From NCBI GenBank assembly GCA_041739035.1, contig JBGSOQ010000455.1:79310-143309 (forward strand): 64,000 nt of DNA, in the 5' to 3' direction. The DNA is from XYD12-FULL-36-8 sp041739035 (GTDB lineage: Bacteria > Bacteroidota > Ignavibacteria > Ignavibacteriales > Ignavibacteriaceae). A model generated the notes under the pieces. It ran no database searches and was not told the origin of the DNA. It saw only the letters and a list, made by a program, of their open reading frames with translations. Below are positions 16,413-25,706 of the stretch, one piece after another (the first letter of the stretch is position 1; each line of letters opens with the position of its first letter). The position numbers and the translations under genes were made by a program.

Positions 16413-18170
16413 TTAATTTTTATAAATCATCTTACCTTCTTTAATTGTCGCTTCAACACTAATTTTATTTATTTTCATCGGATCAATTTTTAACGGATTG
16501 TCTGATAATATAACTAAGTCAGCCAATTTACCTTCTTTAATACTGCCTTTTTTGTCTTCCTCAAAGTGTTGCCATGCGCTCCAGATGGTAATTGCCTGCA
16601 TTGCCTGGTAAGGAGTGATTCTTTCATCAGGCCCTATTACATCGCCAGAGCGAGAAACCCGGTTAACACTTGCCCAAACAATCTGCATAAGGTTGGGCAG
16701 GGCTACCGGTGCATCTGTGTGAATAGTGATTTTGAAACCGTCATCGATCAGCGATTTTGCCGGACAGATTAGCTGAGCTCTTTCAGGACCAATGATTTTT
16801 TTGTACCAATCACCCCAGTAAAATGTATGCATGGTAAAAATCGAAGGAATAATTTTCAATTCTTTTAAATCTTTGTATTGATCTCTTCGTAAAAACTGCC
16901 CGTGTATCATTACAATTCTCCGGTCGTAGTTTCCATATTTTTCAGCAGCTGGTCTCATTGTTCTTATCAGTTGGTCTATTGCAGCATCTCCATTGGTGTG
17001 AATTTCAACCTGCCAGTTTTGCTGAAATGCTTTTTCAAATAATCTTTCCACAATTTTGTCATCCGGAATTGCGGGGTAACCTCTGTAACCTTCCTTTTGT
17101 CCGTCTGGTGGAATGAGATAAGGCTGAGTAGACCATGCTGTTCTTCCTTGTGGTGAACCGTCAAGAGTAATTTTCATTCCTCCCACACGATAACCATTTG
17201 TATATTTTTTACCTGTCCAGGGACTCTCCATTCTCTGAAAGGATTCTCCTGTTACCTCATGAGTTTCCATAACAGCAGAGCAGCTCAATCCTTTAACCTT
17301 ATTTTCCATTGAATAATCCAGATATGAAACTACATCGATTTTAAAACCCTTTTTTTCAGCATAGTTCATAAAATCTTCGTGGTTCCCAAAAGCACGACCT
17401 TCCTCAGCAGTTGTGTAGCCGAATTGCATAGCGAGGTCCTGAGCCTTGTCAAGAAAATAGAAAACATTTTCTTCAGTTTTGGGTGTAATTATTTTCATCA
17501 TAATCGGGATAGCAGCAAGTTCCTCCAAAACACCATTTGGCTCATTACTGCCCGGCATTCTTCTAATCACACCACCTTCTGGATTTTTTGTTTCAGCAGT
17601 GATGCCGACCGCTTTCAACCCCGCACTATTCATTACGGCAAAATGTCCTGAAATATGAACAACAATAACCGGAATTTCGGTTGAAACTTTATCCAGATCT
17701 TCTTTTGTAGGATGCCTGCCTTCCTTTAAAACAGCATCATCATAACCCATTCCCAATATCCAGCCGATTCGTTCTAGATCAGGTCCTTTTGCCCATTCTT
17801 TCAACGTATTGACTAAAGCATCAATATCATTTACTTCTCCATCAGGTGAAGCCAATAAATTTGCTGCTATAGCCTGTGCACCAAAACCACCAAAATGACA
17901 ATGGCCATCGATAAAACCGGGGAACATGGTTTTTCCTTGAAGGTCAAGAAGTTCAGTATCTCTTCCTTCAAATATCATAGCTTCGTCTTTTGAACCGACA
18001 AAAAGTATTTTGCCGTCTTTAACTGCTACTGCTTCTGCATACTGTGGAGAGTCACCCTCCATAGTAACAATATCACCGCCATAGTATATTGTGTCAGCAG
18101 CTTTTTCAGGTTGTTGTTTACAACCAACAAACATTAATAATAATGTAAAAATTAATAGTAGGTTTTTCAT
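16413..18170 (-). CDS. YtcJ-like amidohydrolase (amidohydrolase_3), lipoprotein
   Basis: The 585-residue protein starts at the ATG at 18170, which has AGGA nine bases upstream and a lipobox MFVGC (Cys17). The frame is open further upstream without a start signal. The TIM-barrel metal site is recognisable: DGHCHFGG (HxH), the HTNGDAAID segment and TIHTDAPV with the late Asp. Family members hydrolyse amide, imide or related bonds using one or two divalent metals. Specificity cannot be read here. It is unusual in being exported as a lipoprotein, in keeping with the envelope location of the neighbouring sulfatases. The C-terminal KLADLVILSDNPL motif is typical. It sits in a loosely spaced minus-strand run. 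Confidence 0.88.
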   Translation of the reverse strand: MKNLLLIFTLLLMFVGCKQQPEKAADTIYYGGDIVTMEGDSPQYAEAVAVKDGKILFVGSKDEAMIFEGRDTELLDLQGKTMFPGFIDGHCHFGGFGAQAIAANLLASPDGEVNDIDALVNTLKEWAKGPDLERIGWILGMGYDDAVLKEGRHPTKEDLDKVSTEIPVIVVHISGHFAVMNSAGLKAVGITAETKNPEGGVIRRMPGSNEPNGVLEELAAIPIMMKIITPKTEENVFYFLDKAQDLAMQFGYTTAEEGRAFGNHEDFMNYAEKKGFKIDVVSYLDYSMENKVKGLSCSAVMETHEVTGESFQRMESPWTGKKYTNGYRVGGMKITLDGSPQGRTAWSTQPYLIPPDGQKEGYRGYPAIPDDKIVERLFEKAFQQNWQVEIHTNGDAAIDQLIRTMRPAAEKYGNYDRRIVMIHGQFLRRDQYKDLKELKIIPSIFTMHTFYWGDWYKKIIGPERAQLICPAKSLIDDGFKITIHTDAPVALPNLMQIVWASVNRVSRSGDVIGPDERITPYQAMQAITIWSAWQHFEEDKKGSIKEGKLADLVILSDNPLKIDPMKINKISVEATIKEGKMIYKN

Positions 18171-18435
18171 TAATACATTTCCTTTTTTTAATACAAAAAT
18201 ATTTTTTTGGCTTAAACTTATCAGAAATATTTGAAACATTGCTTCACTAATTTCTTAGTCTACTTTATTTCATTTTGAAGTTTAAATAACCCAGTGTTTT
18301 AAATCGATATTAGTGAAGGTTATATCATCTGAAAAATTATTAAATGTTTGAAAATTCAACACCTTTAGCTGAATTTTATTATTTAGCTAAATAAGATTTC
18401 TTCAATATCTCAGTATTTATTGGAAAAATAAAATC

Positions 18436-19404
18436 CTAATCTTTATCCTCTTCAACGTTTACAACTTCGTACATATTTTTTCCATCTATCAGTACAGGTT
18501 GATAATAAGTTTCTCCATATTGCACGTAAGTTACATCACCAATCTTAACTTCTTCACCTCCTTCTGGAAGATTTTCTACCAGAGTACCTGCAGTTGGAGG
18601 AACAACTGTATAGCCACTATCAGATTTTTCATAAAAGGTTCCACCGTAGTAGTAATTATTTGTTGTCTCATTCACCACCACGGTTTGAGATCCCTCAGGC
18701 AAAACTTTTATTGTTGCTCCAGGAGGCGCCTGGACAACCGTATACCCTCCGTTGCTCTCAATATAGTATACTCCGGAATCATAATAATATGGTTGATTAT
18801 TTACACTTACAACAATTGCTGTTACTGCCACTGCAGCAACAAAAAATCCCCACGGGTGCCATACTGGTCCCCAATAATATGGATGATAAGCATGATAATG
18901 ATACGGATGATAGCTATAATATCTGAATCCACCATAATGATATGGAGGTCTGGGGTAAGGTCGAACAGGAGGTCTTACATATACATTCCGGTTGACATTT
19001 ACGTTTCTGCTATTATCTATATTTATATTCCTATTTCTATTATCAACATTAATGTTTCCTCTATTCCTATCAAGATTGCCTTGGTTTCTATTAATATTAG
19101 TCTTATTTCGATCTAAGTTACTTTTATTTTCTTTTATATTAGTTTTATTCACATCCCGTTTGATATTCTGATTTGGTTTCTGAGTAGTTTTTCTATTGGA
19201 TAAATCTCTGTTTGTAGATTTTCTGGAACCACCATTTATAGATCTGTTCTGTTGAGTATTTGGTTTTGAAAAATTCTGATTAGACCGATTTTTGCTGCCA
19301 CCGGAGTTATGCTTCATCCTTTGAGCTTCTGCGGTAAATGGTATAAGCATTACCAGCACAACCAAATAGATAATGTATCGGAAGCCTATTTTTATTTTTT
19401 TCAT
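18436..19404 (-). CDS. Exported DUF6515-like protein with Asn/Arg-rich low-complexity region
   Basis: The 322-residue protein has a signal peptide ending AEAQ (about 28). It then has about 115 residues of Asn/Arg/Asp repeats of the type NxDRN and a Pro/Tyr/His-rich stretch. A hydrophobic segment (FFVAAVAVTAIVVSV, about 187-201) comes next. Two similar modules of about 45 residues follow, each with YYxxxxxYTVVxxPxGxxVxxLPEG. This two-module tail is the DUF6515 pattern. GAGG precedes the start. It lies in a run with the DUF2092 gene, 15 bases away. Function is unknown; the low-complexity part suggests an extended surface or wall-spanning region. The family call is moderate. Confidence 0.65.
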   Translation of the reverse strand: MKKIKIGFRYIIYLVVLVMLIPFTAEAQRMKHNSGGSKNRSNQNFSKPNTQQNRSINGGSRKSTNRDLSNRKTTQKPNQNIKRDVNKTNIKENKSNLDRNKTNINRNQGNLDRNRGNINVDNRNRNINIDNSRNVNVNRNVYVRPPVRPYPRPPYHYGGFRYYSYHPYHYHAYHPYYWGPVWHPWGFFVAAVAVTAIVVSVNNQPYYYDSGVYYIESNGGYTVVQAPPGATIKVLPEGSQTVVVNETTNNYYYGGTFYEKSDSGYTVVPPTAGTLVENLPEGGEEVKIGDVTYVQYGETYYQPVLIDGKNMYEVVNVEEDKD

Positions 19405-19419
19405 AATTTATTTCCTCAT

Positions 19420-20142
19420 TTATTTAGCTTTTAGTCTTAATTGATTAGCATTTGCAGGTGGTGTAAACTCAAACATTGTGTTCGGATATTCAGTATTTAT
19501 TTGCCAGTTTGAAAATGTGGCTTCATACTGTGTGTTTGGAGTTACGTCGTAATATACTATCACCATCTTCAATGGTAAGAATAATGCATCATCAGAAATC
19601 CAGATTTGAATACCCATTGCGCTATTTTTAGCAATTATGTGAAAACAATCCTTATCATTAACTGTAGTATTCCCAACAAGAATTATTTCTTCATTGTTTT
19701 CAATAAGGTCATCCGTAAAAGATGGGTAAAAGAAATCTGCAGCGGGAAACTCAACACCGTAAGTTTTACTAACCGAATCAATTGTTGCAATAATATTAGA
19801 TGGGGCATCAATCACAGCATAATTATTTTCTTTGTATGAATAGTATGCAAGTTGTTTGCCGTTATACCAAAAGCCCCGATGGCCTTTATTTCCGTGTGAA
19901 TCAATAAGCATCTTATCAGGTCCCACCATATAAACCTGATGCACATCGAAGTATTTAACTAAACCCAGTTCAACATCAATTACATCATGGGATGTATTTA
20001 GTGTGTAGCTGCAGGAATTCAAATCACCTATCATACTACTCATCCGGTCTAGAATCACTATCGCTGTTGTATCGTATCTTGTCTCTTGCGCAAATAGCTG
20101 GAGAGGCAGGACTAACAAGAAAATAAAAAATATCTTTTTCAT
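19420..20142 (-). CDS. DUF2092 periplasmic protein (LolA/LolB-like fold)
   Basis: The 240-residue protein starts at the ATG at 20142, which has AGAGG six bases upstream. A signal peptide ends LFAQ. The mature part begins AIVILDRMSSMIGDLNSCSYTL and carries GFWYNGKQLAYYSYKENNYAVIDAP, FFYPSFTDDL and PLKMVIVYYD, which are DUF2092 hallmarks. Members have the half-barrel shape of lipoprotein carriers and occur next to barrels and sulfatases. Here it is 9 bases from the barrel gene at 20158, so the two are co-expressed. Handling of a hydrophobic ligand or lipid between the membranes is an inference from fold and neighbours. Confidence 0.75.
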   Translation of the reverse strand: MKKIFFIFLLVLPLQLFAQETRYDTTAIVILDRMSSMIGDLNSCSYTLNTSHDVIDVELGLVKYFDVHQVYMVGPDKMLIDSHGNKGHRGFWYNGKQLAYYSYKENNYAVIDAPSNIIATIDSVSKTYGVEFPAADFFYPSFTDDLIENNEEIILVGNTTVNDKDCFHIIAKNSAMGIQIWISDDALFLPLKMVIVYYDVTPNTQYEATFSNWQINTEYPNTMFEFTPPANANQLRLKAK

Positions 20143-20157
20143 AACCATCCTCTTGAA

Positions 20158-20934
20158 TTAATTAGGGAATAGAAGAACTATCACTGCCCGCACTCCTAAA
20201 TCAGCTTTTGCTCCATCAGGAGCGGCAAGATTAATTCTTGGTCCAATTGCAAATTGGGTTTTCTGCTCACCTATGCTTGTAACTGCCGTTAAGATAGGGT
20301 TTAACCAAATGGTTGTGGTACTTCCATTCCAATTCTGTGTTAATTCCATATTAACACCAACACCGGCACCACTCTTCCAGTTGTAACTAACAAACGGCTG
20401 AAAAAAAAGCTGGCTAACATCAGGTCTTTCATCACTTCCAGCGACACTCCATATCTGATTTATTAAACCACCGTAAGTCCATCCCTGGCTTTGCACAAGT
20501 GCGACAGCAGTTGGTCCTATTCCAAATTTCTTTGTTGTCAGATAGTCATCTGTACCGATTGGAACCAGAAATACAGGTCCGACACCCCAGGTAACCTTAG
20601 ACTCAGCAGGACTGAAAAATGCACTTACTACTGCATCACTTAATCCAACCTGATTTTCCCCGGTGCCTGTAATATTATACTGAGAAACTACGGGAACTAT
20701 ATACCTTGTAATCAGGTTCAAATTATCACCCATTTTTATTGGAATAACAGGCTGAATATTTAAAGTGTTTTTTGTTGCATTTAGATCACCAATGCCAAAA
20801 TCAGTGTTATTTTGAAATGGAACACTTATGAGTGATGCTATAGGATTGGCAAGTTTCTTTGCTAATTCTTCAGCTGACTGCGCCATAGAATTTATTTGCA
20901 ATAGAATTAGAAGTGTATAGATTAATTTAATCAT
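20158..20934 (-). CDS. Outer-membrane transporter/porin-like barrel
   Basis: The 258-residue protein has a signal peptide ending SMAQ and a short helix, AEELAKKLANPIASLISVPFQNNTDF. Barrel strands follow, with typical FxVPIGTDDYLTTKKFGIGPTAVAL and GGLINQIWSVAG motifs. The C-terminus is VLLFPN. This family is usually annotated as transporter or neuromedin-U-like and occurs with DUF2092 and DUF1254 genes. A truncated and broken relative lies at 47442-47876. It probably forms a channel for a small organic compound; the compound is not known. Confidence 0.75.
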   Translation of the reverse strand: MIKLIYTLLILLQINSMAQSAEELAKKLANPIASLISVPFQNNTDFGIGDLNATKNTLNIQPVIPIKMGDNLNLITRYIVPVVSQYNITGTGENQVGLSDAVVSAFFSPAESKVTWGVGPVFLVPIGTDDYLTTKKFGIGPTAVALVQSQGWTYGGLINQIWSVAGSDERPDVSQLFFQPFVSYNWKSGAGVGVNMELTQNWNGSTTTIWLNPILTAVTSIGEQKTQFAIGPRINLAAPDGAKADLGVRAVIVLLFPN

Positions 20935-21051
20935 TTTTTATTTACAACCTTTCTTAATGAATTAGTATTAATATTAATTTGAATTTAAAAACAATCAAGT
21001 GGATACCATTATAGTTTATAAAGTAGCAACCGAGACGCAATTTGAAATTTG

Positions 21052-21231
21052 CTACTTATAAATCTTATTCCAATCATTTTTCATGTCTAAAACAGTCCAG
21101 CCTTTTTCATTAGCTTCATCAAGTCCTTTGTCTAAACTTCCAATAAAAGATTTTCTGTCATAAGCCCATTCACGCACGGCGTCTGTGTGATAGACATATA
21201 ACATAAATCTTTTTCCGTCTCATGCCGCAGT
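21052..21231 (-). pseudogene. 3' part of a HAD phosphatase gene with two nonsense codons
   Basis: Minus-strand translation from about 21219 gives RFMLYVYHTDAVREWAYDRK and on to DMKNDWNKIYK and a stop. It aligns throughout with the last 55 residues of the intact HAD protein at 24619-25608. Upstream the frame still reads TAA-DGKR against WTAAGEGKR, with TAG in place of Trp and TGA in place of Gly. The rest of the gene is gone. The tail follows the DUF1254 gene at 21330. Confidence 0.85.
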
Positions 21232-21238
21232 CTATTCA

Positions 21239-21265
21239 GGGTGTCAGGGTCGCACCGTGACACCC
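21239..21265. repeat. Palindromic repeat (REP-like)
   Basis: GGGTGTCA and TGACACCC flank an 11-base G/C-rich loop directly beside the HAD relic. No T-run follows on either strand, so it is a poor terminator and better described as an extragenic palindrome. Confidence 0.5.
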
Positions 21266-21329
21266 GTCAAACTAAATATTTCTTTATTAATTAAGTAGAC
21301 ACACTATCACGTGTTCCTACAAATAAAAT

Positions 21330-22865
21330 TTATTTTACTAATTCAAATTCACCCGGTTGCCAGGTTTTATCAAATAAGGCTTGCTCTGTGCCATACGTTC
21401 TGAACAAGGGAAACCATCCTTCACCCACATTGGTTTGCATCCAATTGCTTTCTTTTCCTTCCGGTGATTTAGGCCCAATGTACAGATCAACACTACCGTC
21501 TGCATTTATTTTCAAGTTTTTATCTCTCGAATCGATGTTGATAGCCCTTAACTTGTCTGGAGCATTTTCATTGTCAATAAAACAGCGGGTAACTTCGCTA
21601 TACAAAGTCAAAGCCCAGAAATTAGAGGCAGGCATACCTGCTGGCAAATGGATTTTGTATGTATTTGAACCCATTAGAAAATTACCATCTTTGTCTTTCT
21701 TGTTGGTTAAATAACTGGTAGTACCAGGGCCGGGAACGTTTGATTTCATACCCGCCGTTACCGTTACTGCTTCATAATAGTACTGATTGCTTTCATCTAA
21801 ATAATAGTCCGTATTGCTCGTTTTTGTTAAAGGAAAATTAGACAAACACCGGTACCAGGTGGTGTTTTCGAAGTAAGGCTCATCCTCTCTAGGCTCTATT
21901 TGATTGGCTCTGCACATAAGCTCGCCCAAATTGGCTCCTTCAGCTAAAGTCGTTTTTAATTCTGATGATGGATTAAACGGTTTTCCATTTTCAATACCGA
22001 AATATCTCATATAAGTATAGAAAATTTTGTCTTGTGCCATCACCGGTTCATCCTGAATAAACTGGTGTACCAATTCAAAATATTTTAAACCACCGGGTGG
22101 CGTACCATCAAAACGTTTATCTGTATTGGAAATGAATTTTACCGGCTTTAATGCTTCACCATATTTACCTATCAAAAAGCTTTCTTTCATCTTATTGACC
22201 TCCGCCTGGTCAGGCGATAAAAAACGGGTACCAATCATAATTTTATTGGTCGTAGCGTTTATTACAAAATACCCTTTGGTGTTTAGTTTTGATACATCGT
22301 AACCATTAGGAATTACGAGGTATTTACCACCTTTTCCTTTGTCATTGCCCATCAATCCCAGGTCGCCCAATGAGAGTTGGAAAAAATCCAATACACCACC
22401 GGCAGAAGGGCCTGCCGGATAACTGATAACTACAGGACCGGTTTTGGCGAGGTTTGCCCAACTAATCACATATGGAGTAGTAGCGTTAGCCGTAATAATA
22501 CCTACTTTTTCATTAAAGGACTTATATTCTACAAAATCGAGGTCATTTGCCCCATACACTTCAGAACTTGCATTGTACCACATTTGAAAAGTGGCTACAG
22601 GTAATGCCCATTCGTAGACTGAAACCGCGCGTTGTAGCTGCAATTGCTCATTCAGTGTTTTTATAGATTCTTTGGATATGTATGTTTCGTTCAATTGAAT
22701 ATCACCAAAATCGGTTTTAATCAATTCATCGCCTGTCAAGGTTGCTTCCGAAAGTGCAATAGCACTATTATTTGCTGATGCTTCTTTTGGTTGCGGTTGC
22801 TTACAACCAGAGATTGCTGCAATTATTAAAAGCAGTAGCAGTGTTTGGAATTTTATTTTATTCAT
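21330..22865 (-). CDS. DUF1254/DUF1214 domain lipoprotein
   Basis: The 511-residue protein has a lipobox ISGC (Cys21). The N-terminal half (about 75-210) has the DUF1254 pattern (YEWALPVATFQMWYNAS, GANDLDFVEYKSF, TPYVISWANL). The C-terminal part has DUF1214 motifs (IHLPAGMPASNFWALTLYS, DLYIGPKSPEGKESNWMQT, WFPLFRTYGTEQALFDKTW). The family is common and uncharacterised; it is often next to sulfatases and HAD proteins. The related gene at 23021-24421 is immediately upstream, and a half copy is at 39225-39863. Composition is somewhat richer in G+C than the surroundings. It is probably an envelope enzyme or binding protein. Confidence 0.88.
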   Translation of the reverse strand: MNKIKFQTLLLLLIIAAISGCKQPQPKEASANNSAIALSEATLTGDELIKTDFGDIQLNETYISKESIKTLNEQLQLQRAVSVYEWALPVATFQMWYNASSEVYGANDLDFVEYKSFNEKVGIITANATTPYVISWANLAKTGPVVISYPAGPSAGGVLDFFQLSLGDLGLMGNDKGKGGKYLVIPNGYDVSKLNTKGYFVINATTNKIMIGTRFLSPDQAEVNKMKESFLIGKYGEALKPVKFISNTDKRFDGTPPGGLKYFELVHQFIQDEPVMAQDKIFYTYMRYFGIENGKPFNPSSELKTTLAEGANLGELMCRANQIEPREDEPYFENTTWYRCLSNFPLTKTSNTDYYLDESNQYYYEAVTVTAGMKSNVPGPGTTSYLTNKKDKDGNFLMGSNTYKIHLPAGMPASNFWALTLYSEVTRCFIDNENAPDKLRAINIDSRDKNLKINADGSVDLYIGPKSPEGKESNWMQTNVGEGWFPLFRTYGTEQALFDKTWQPGEFELVK

Positions 22866-22969
22866 TTTCGTCCAAGATTATTTATTAGATGTTAACTAGG
22901 GTTTAAAATTAAGTCACATATTTTTGAGAAAGTTTATTCGTAAAGTAAACAAAAAAAAGAATAAGAATG

Positions 22970-22988
22970 AGTCGGCTGGTAACCGACC
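22970..22988 (-). terminator. Terminator after DUF1254/DUF1214 gene 23021-24421
   Basis: A GTCGG / CCGAC hairpin whose minus-strand 3' side is followed by a pyrimidine-rich run with eight Ts a little further on. Confidence 0.55.
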
Positions 22989-23020
22989 CTTAATAAAAAC
23001 AATATGGTGTTGACTGATAA

Positions 23021-24421
23021 TTATTTCTTCACCAATTCTAACGGCGGTTGTTTCCAGGAACCATCCAATGCAGCTTCCTTCGGCCAATACAGGCGCATAT
23101 ACATGGCGAAAGGTCCCTTCGGTGCCGGAAGCCAGTTAGACTCTAGGTTTTTGCCTGGGGATTTGTTTTGGATGTATAGTGTATACCCGCCGTCAGCATC
23201 TTTCTTCAGTTCTGGCAGCATCGGTGAATTGATTAGGTAACGATTAATAGGATTAGCAACAAGCCAGCTTCCCGGAAGTTCATACATTGTTAGTGACCAA
23301 AACGCGTTGACCGGTGGTAGTTGGCCAGGTGCAAAACTTAATCTGTAACGGTTTGCACCATCCAGTTTCTGTCCATCTGCAGCTACACGATATATAGGAT
23401 ACATTGCCTCCTGCACCGAATTACCCCAGATGCCGATAGTTGCCAACATACGATTTAAATAATTGTTTTTCATATATTTGCGAGTACCGAAGAGGTCTCC
23501 TGATGTTAACTTTCCTTCATCAAGTAGCTTCACTCCTCCAGCGAATTCAGCCCAAGCATCAGCAATACCTTGCTCGAAGGCTGTCTTCATCTCTGGACTG
23601 AGATTGCTAGGGTCAAAATTCTTTCCTGCACCTATGCCGATCTTTGCGAAGCGTTCCATTAGCTCTGTCTCTGTCGGATCGGTCGGGCAGAATTGTAAGA
23701 TAAAGTTTAGGATGCTGAACAATTGCAGCGATGTCTTTTCTTCAACGTGTGTGATTGGCTTCATGTAATCTATGGGTGATGCAGGTTTGGGTGGCGTGGT
23801 GCCCAAAAATACTGAAAGTGGTTGCATCTTGTATTGAGATTGGATTCTCTTGACATTATCGATGTCACCCGGATTAAATAACTGCGTACGATAAACGGCG
23901 AGTGTTAATTCCGTTTCGCATCGAATCACTTTTGTCAATCCATCAGGTTTGACGCCTTTCCAGTTTGGTCCAGCAATTAGGAAACTTCCGCCATCATTGC
24001 CAGTGGAACGGCTGCCAAGATAGTTAAAATTGAACGTGTATAAATCTGTGAGCTGGATACTGAAATAGCGCCCCTTCTCAATCTTCGGCAATGTCAGAAC
24101 GATTGGTTCGGTGCGCAAATCCATAAAAAGCCATGAGTATGGCGTGTCGGAGTTTGGTGTCTGAATTGCCTTGTCGGCCGGTGTGTAAACATTTGGCTCG
24201 TTGTGGATTTCATTCACAGGCCCTTTGTATTCGGGATCATTTTTGTCAACGAAGTATCCGTACTCGATGCGGTAACTATCTACCATCGGGAAACCATAGG
24301 TGTATGCTTCCTTAACTATTTGTCTTGCCTCTTCCGGTGTAACTTCTTGTTTATTTGAGCAAGAAGAGAGTAAAAATCCCATTGCTATAATAACTATAGC
24401 ACTAGTAAGCGTGTATTTCAT
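23021..24421 (-). CDS. DUF1254/DUF1214 domain lipoprotein
   Basis: The 466-residue protein has a lipobox LSSC (Cys21). The DUF1254 part (about 35-170) has AYTYGFPMVDSYRIEYGYF, IQTPNSDTPYSWLFMDLRTEP and GRYFSIQLTDLYTFNFNYLG. The DUF1214 part (about 345-455) has LSFAPGQLPPVNAFWSLTMY, NRYLINSPML, SPGKNLESNWLPAP and a C-terminal GSWKQPPLELVKK. GAGG precedes the start. The same C-terminal sequence is kept almost unchanged in the half gene at 39225-39863. Hand-counted lines are close to half G+C, above nearby genes, hinting at transfer. The activity is unknown. Confidence 0.9.
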   Translation of the reverse strand: MKYTLTSAIVIIAMGFLLSSCSNKQEVTPEEARQIVKEAYTYGFPMVDSYRIEYGYFVDKNDPEYKGPVNEIHNEPNVYTPADKAIQTPNSDTPYSWLFMDLRTEPIVLTLPKIEKGRYFSIQLTDLYTFNFNYLGSRSTGNDGGSFLIAGPNWKGVKPDGLTKVIRCETELTLAVYRTQLFNPGDIDNVKRIQSQYKMQPLSVFLGTTPPKPASPIDYMKPITHVEEKTSLQLFSILNFILQFCPTDPTETELMERFAKIGIGAGKNFDPSNLSPEMKTAFEQGIADAWAEFAGGVKLLDEGKLTSGDLFGTRKYMKNNYLNRMLATIGIWGNSVQEAMYPIYRVAADGQKLDGANRYRLSFAPGQLPPVNAFWSLTMYELPGSWLVANPINRYLINSPMLPELKKDADGGYTLYIQNKSPGKNLESNWLPAPKGPFAMYMRLYWPKEAALDGSWKQPPLELVKK

Positions 24422-24593
24422 TTAGCACCTCATAATAATTTGATTGGATAATTCTATTTAGAACATTTTAATATATTTATTTCTACTATGAAATAAAGAT
24501 AATTTAATTAAATATTTACTTTAATATGAGTTAGCAAAATACGACATCATTGTTGAAGATTAATAACCGATAATGCCTTGACAAAAATAAAAA

Positions 24594-24611
24594 GGAGCAC
24601 TAAGTGCCCCT
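24594..24611 (-). terminator. Terminator after the HAD phosphatase gene
   Basis: GGGGCAC / GTGCTCC stem with a short loop, followed on the minus strand by TTTTTATTTTT. It begins eight bases after the stop at 24619. Confidence 0.8.
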
Positions 24612-24618
24612 AATTTTT

Positions 24619-25608
24619 TTAGTGTGGATAAATTTCTTTCCAATCATTTTTCATGTCAACAACCGTCCAGCCTTTTTCATTCGCTTCAACCAGTCCTTTG
24701 TCTAATCTTCCGATTGAAGATTCTCTGTCGTAAGCCCATTCACGATCTGCATCCGTGTGGTGAATGTAAACCATTAATCTTTTACCTTCACCAGCAGCAG
24801 TCCATTGCAGCATTTGCAGATCGCCATCGGAATTACCGAAAGCTGCAATTGGTCTCTTACCTATAAATTGATGAATGCCAACAGGCTTGCCTTCTTTATC
24901 ATCAATAAAATTTATTTCAGGAAGTTTTATCAAAACTGGCTCGCCATTCCTCATTTCAAATTTAACTTTCCCCGAACTGCCTATAACCTGTTCTGCTGGA
25001 ATACCATAAACTTCTTCCGTCCAGGGACGCATAAAATCTATTCCGCCGCCGGAGACAATGTAAGTTTTAAATCCGTTTGCTCTTAAGTAATTAAGCAGTT
25101 CAAGCATCGGCTGATAAACCATTTCTTTGTAAAGCTTATTTGTCTTTGGGTGTCTTGCTGTGTTAATCCAATCTTTAACAATCTGAGAAAATTCTTCTGT
25201 GGTCATTCCAGCGTGGGTTGCCATTATCAGTTCAAGTAAACCATGCTCGCCAAATGAAAGAACAGTTTTAATATCATTTTCTAATACAGCTTTAAATAGA
25301 GGATTATCATTCCACTCAGGATGCTCAGGCGCTAAGACTTTTACTCTATCAAGTGCAAACTGAAGTTGAAAATAATAAGGCTGTTCACTCCATAAACATC
25401 CATCATTATCAAATGTTGCAATTCTGTCTGCTGGTTTAACAAAGTTTGGTGATTTTTCATCCGTTACTTCATTTACAAAATTTATTATAGATTGCTTGTT
25501 TTTCCCTTCATTCCAGGAGGGGAGAGGTTCTGATTTTTGATTAATCTGCTCTGAACAAGAGAACAGAATTAATGTTAAAAATATTAAAAGTAAATTCAGA
25601 TGTTTCAT
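24619..25608 (-). CDS. HAD-superfamily phosphatase, lipoprotein
   Basis: The 329-residue protein starts at the ATG at 25608; a TTG two codons earlier is possible. Its lipobox is LFSC (Cys18). HAD motif I is FDNDGC (Asp67 nucleophile, Asp69). A TYIVSGGGIDFMRPW segment carries motif II, and FGNSDGDLQML carries motif IV. This suggests a phosphoserine-phosphatase-like cap and core. It acts in the envelope, unlike most HAD enzymes. The gene follows the sulfatase at 25707 with a terminator between them. Two relics of its 3' end lie at 21052 and 16338, so it was once present in several copies here. Confidence 0.88.
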   Translation of the reverse strand: MKHLNLLLIFLTLILFSCSEQINQKSEPLPSWNEGKNKQSIINFVNEVTDEKSPNFVKPADRIATFDNDGCLWSEQPYYFQLQFALDRVKVLAPEHPEWNDNPLFKAVLENDIKTVLSFGEHGLLELIMATHAGMTTEEFSQIVKDWINTARHPKTNKLYKEMVYQPMLELLNYLRANGFKTYIVSGGGIDFMRPWTEEVYGIPAEQVIGSSGKVKFEMRNGEPVLIKLPEINFIDDKEGKPVGIHQFIGKRPIAAFGNSDGDLQMLQWTAAGEGKRLMVYIHHTDADREWAYDRESSIGRLDKGLVEANEKGWTVVDMKNDWKEIYPH

Positions 25609-25651
25609 TATCAACTCATATAATTATTAATATTTTTTTAAAAAAATAAAA

Positions 25652-25677
25652 AGCGCTGAACTACATCAGCGCCTTTT
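25652..25677 (-). terminator. Terminator after sulfatase 25707-27260
   Basis: GGCGCTGA / TCAGCGCT stem with a 6-base loop, flanked by TTTTTATT on the minus strand. Confidence 0.82.
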
Positions 25678-25706
25678 ATCAATACTTACAGGCATAAATT
25701 AAATTA

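Noticed and set aside
18499..19116. 205-codon plus-strand frame opposite the DUF6515-like gene
   Set aside because: Ile/Tyr-rich low-complexity translation caused by the Asn-rich repeats on the other strand.
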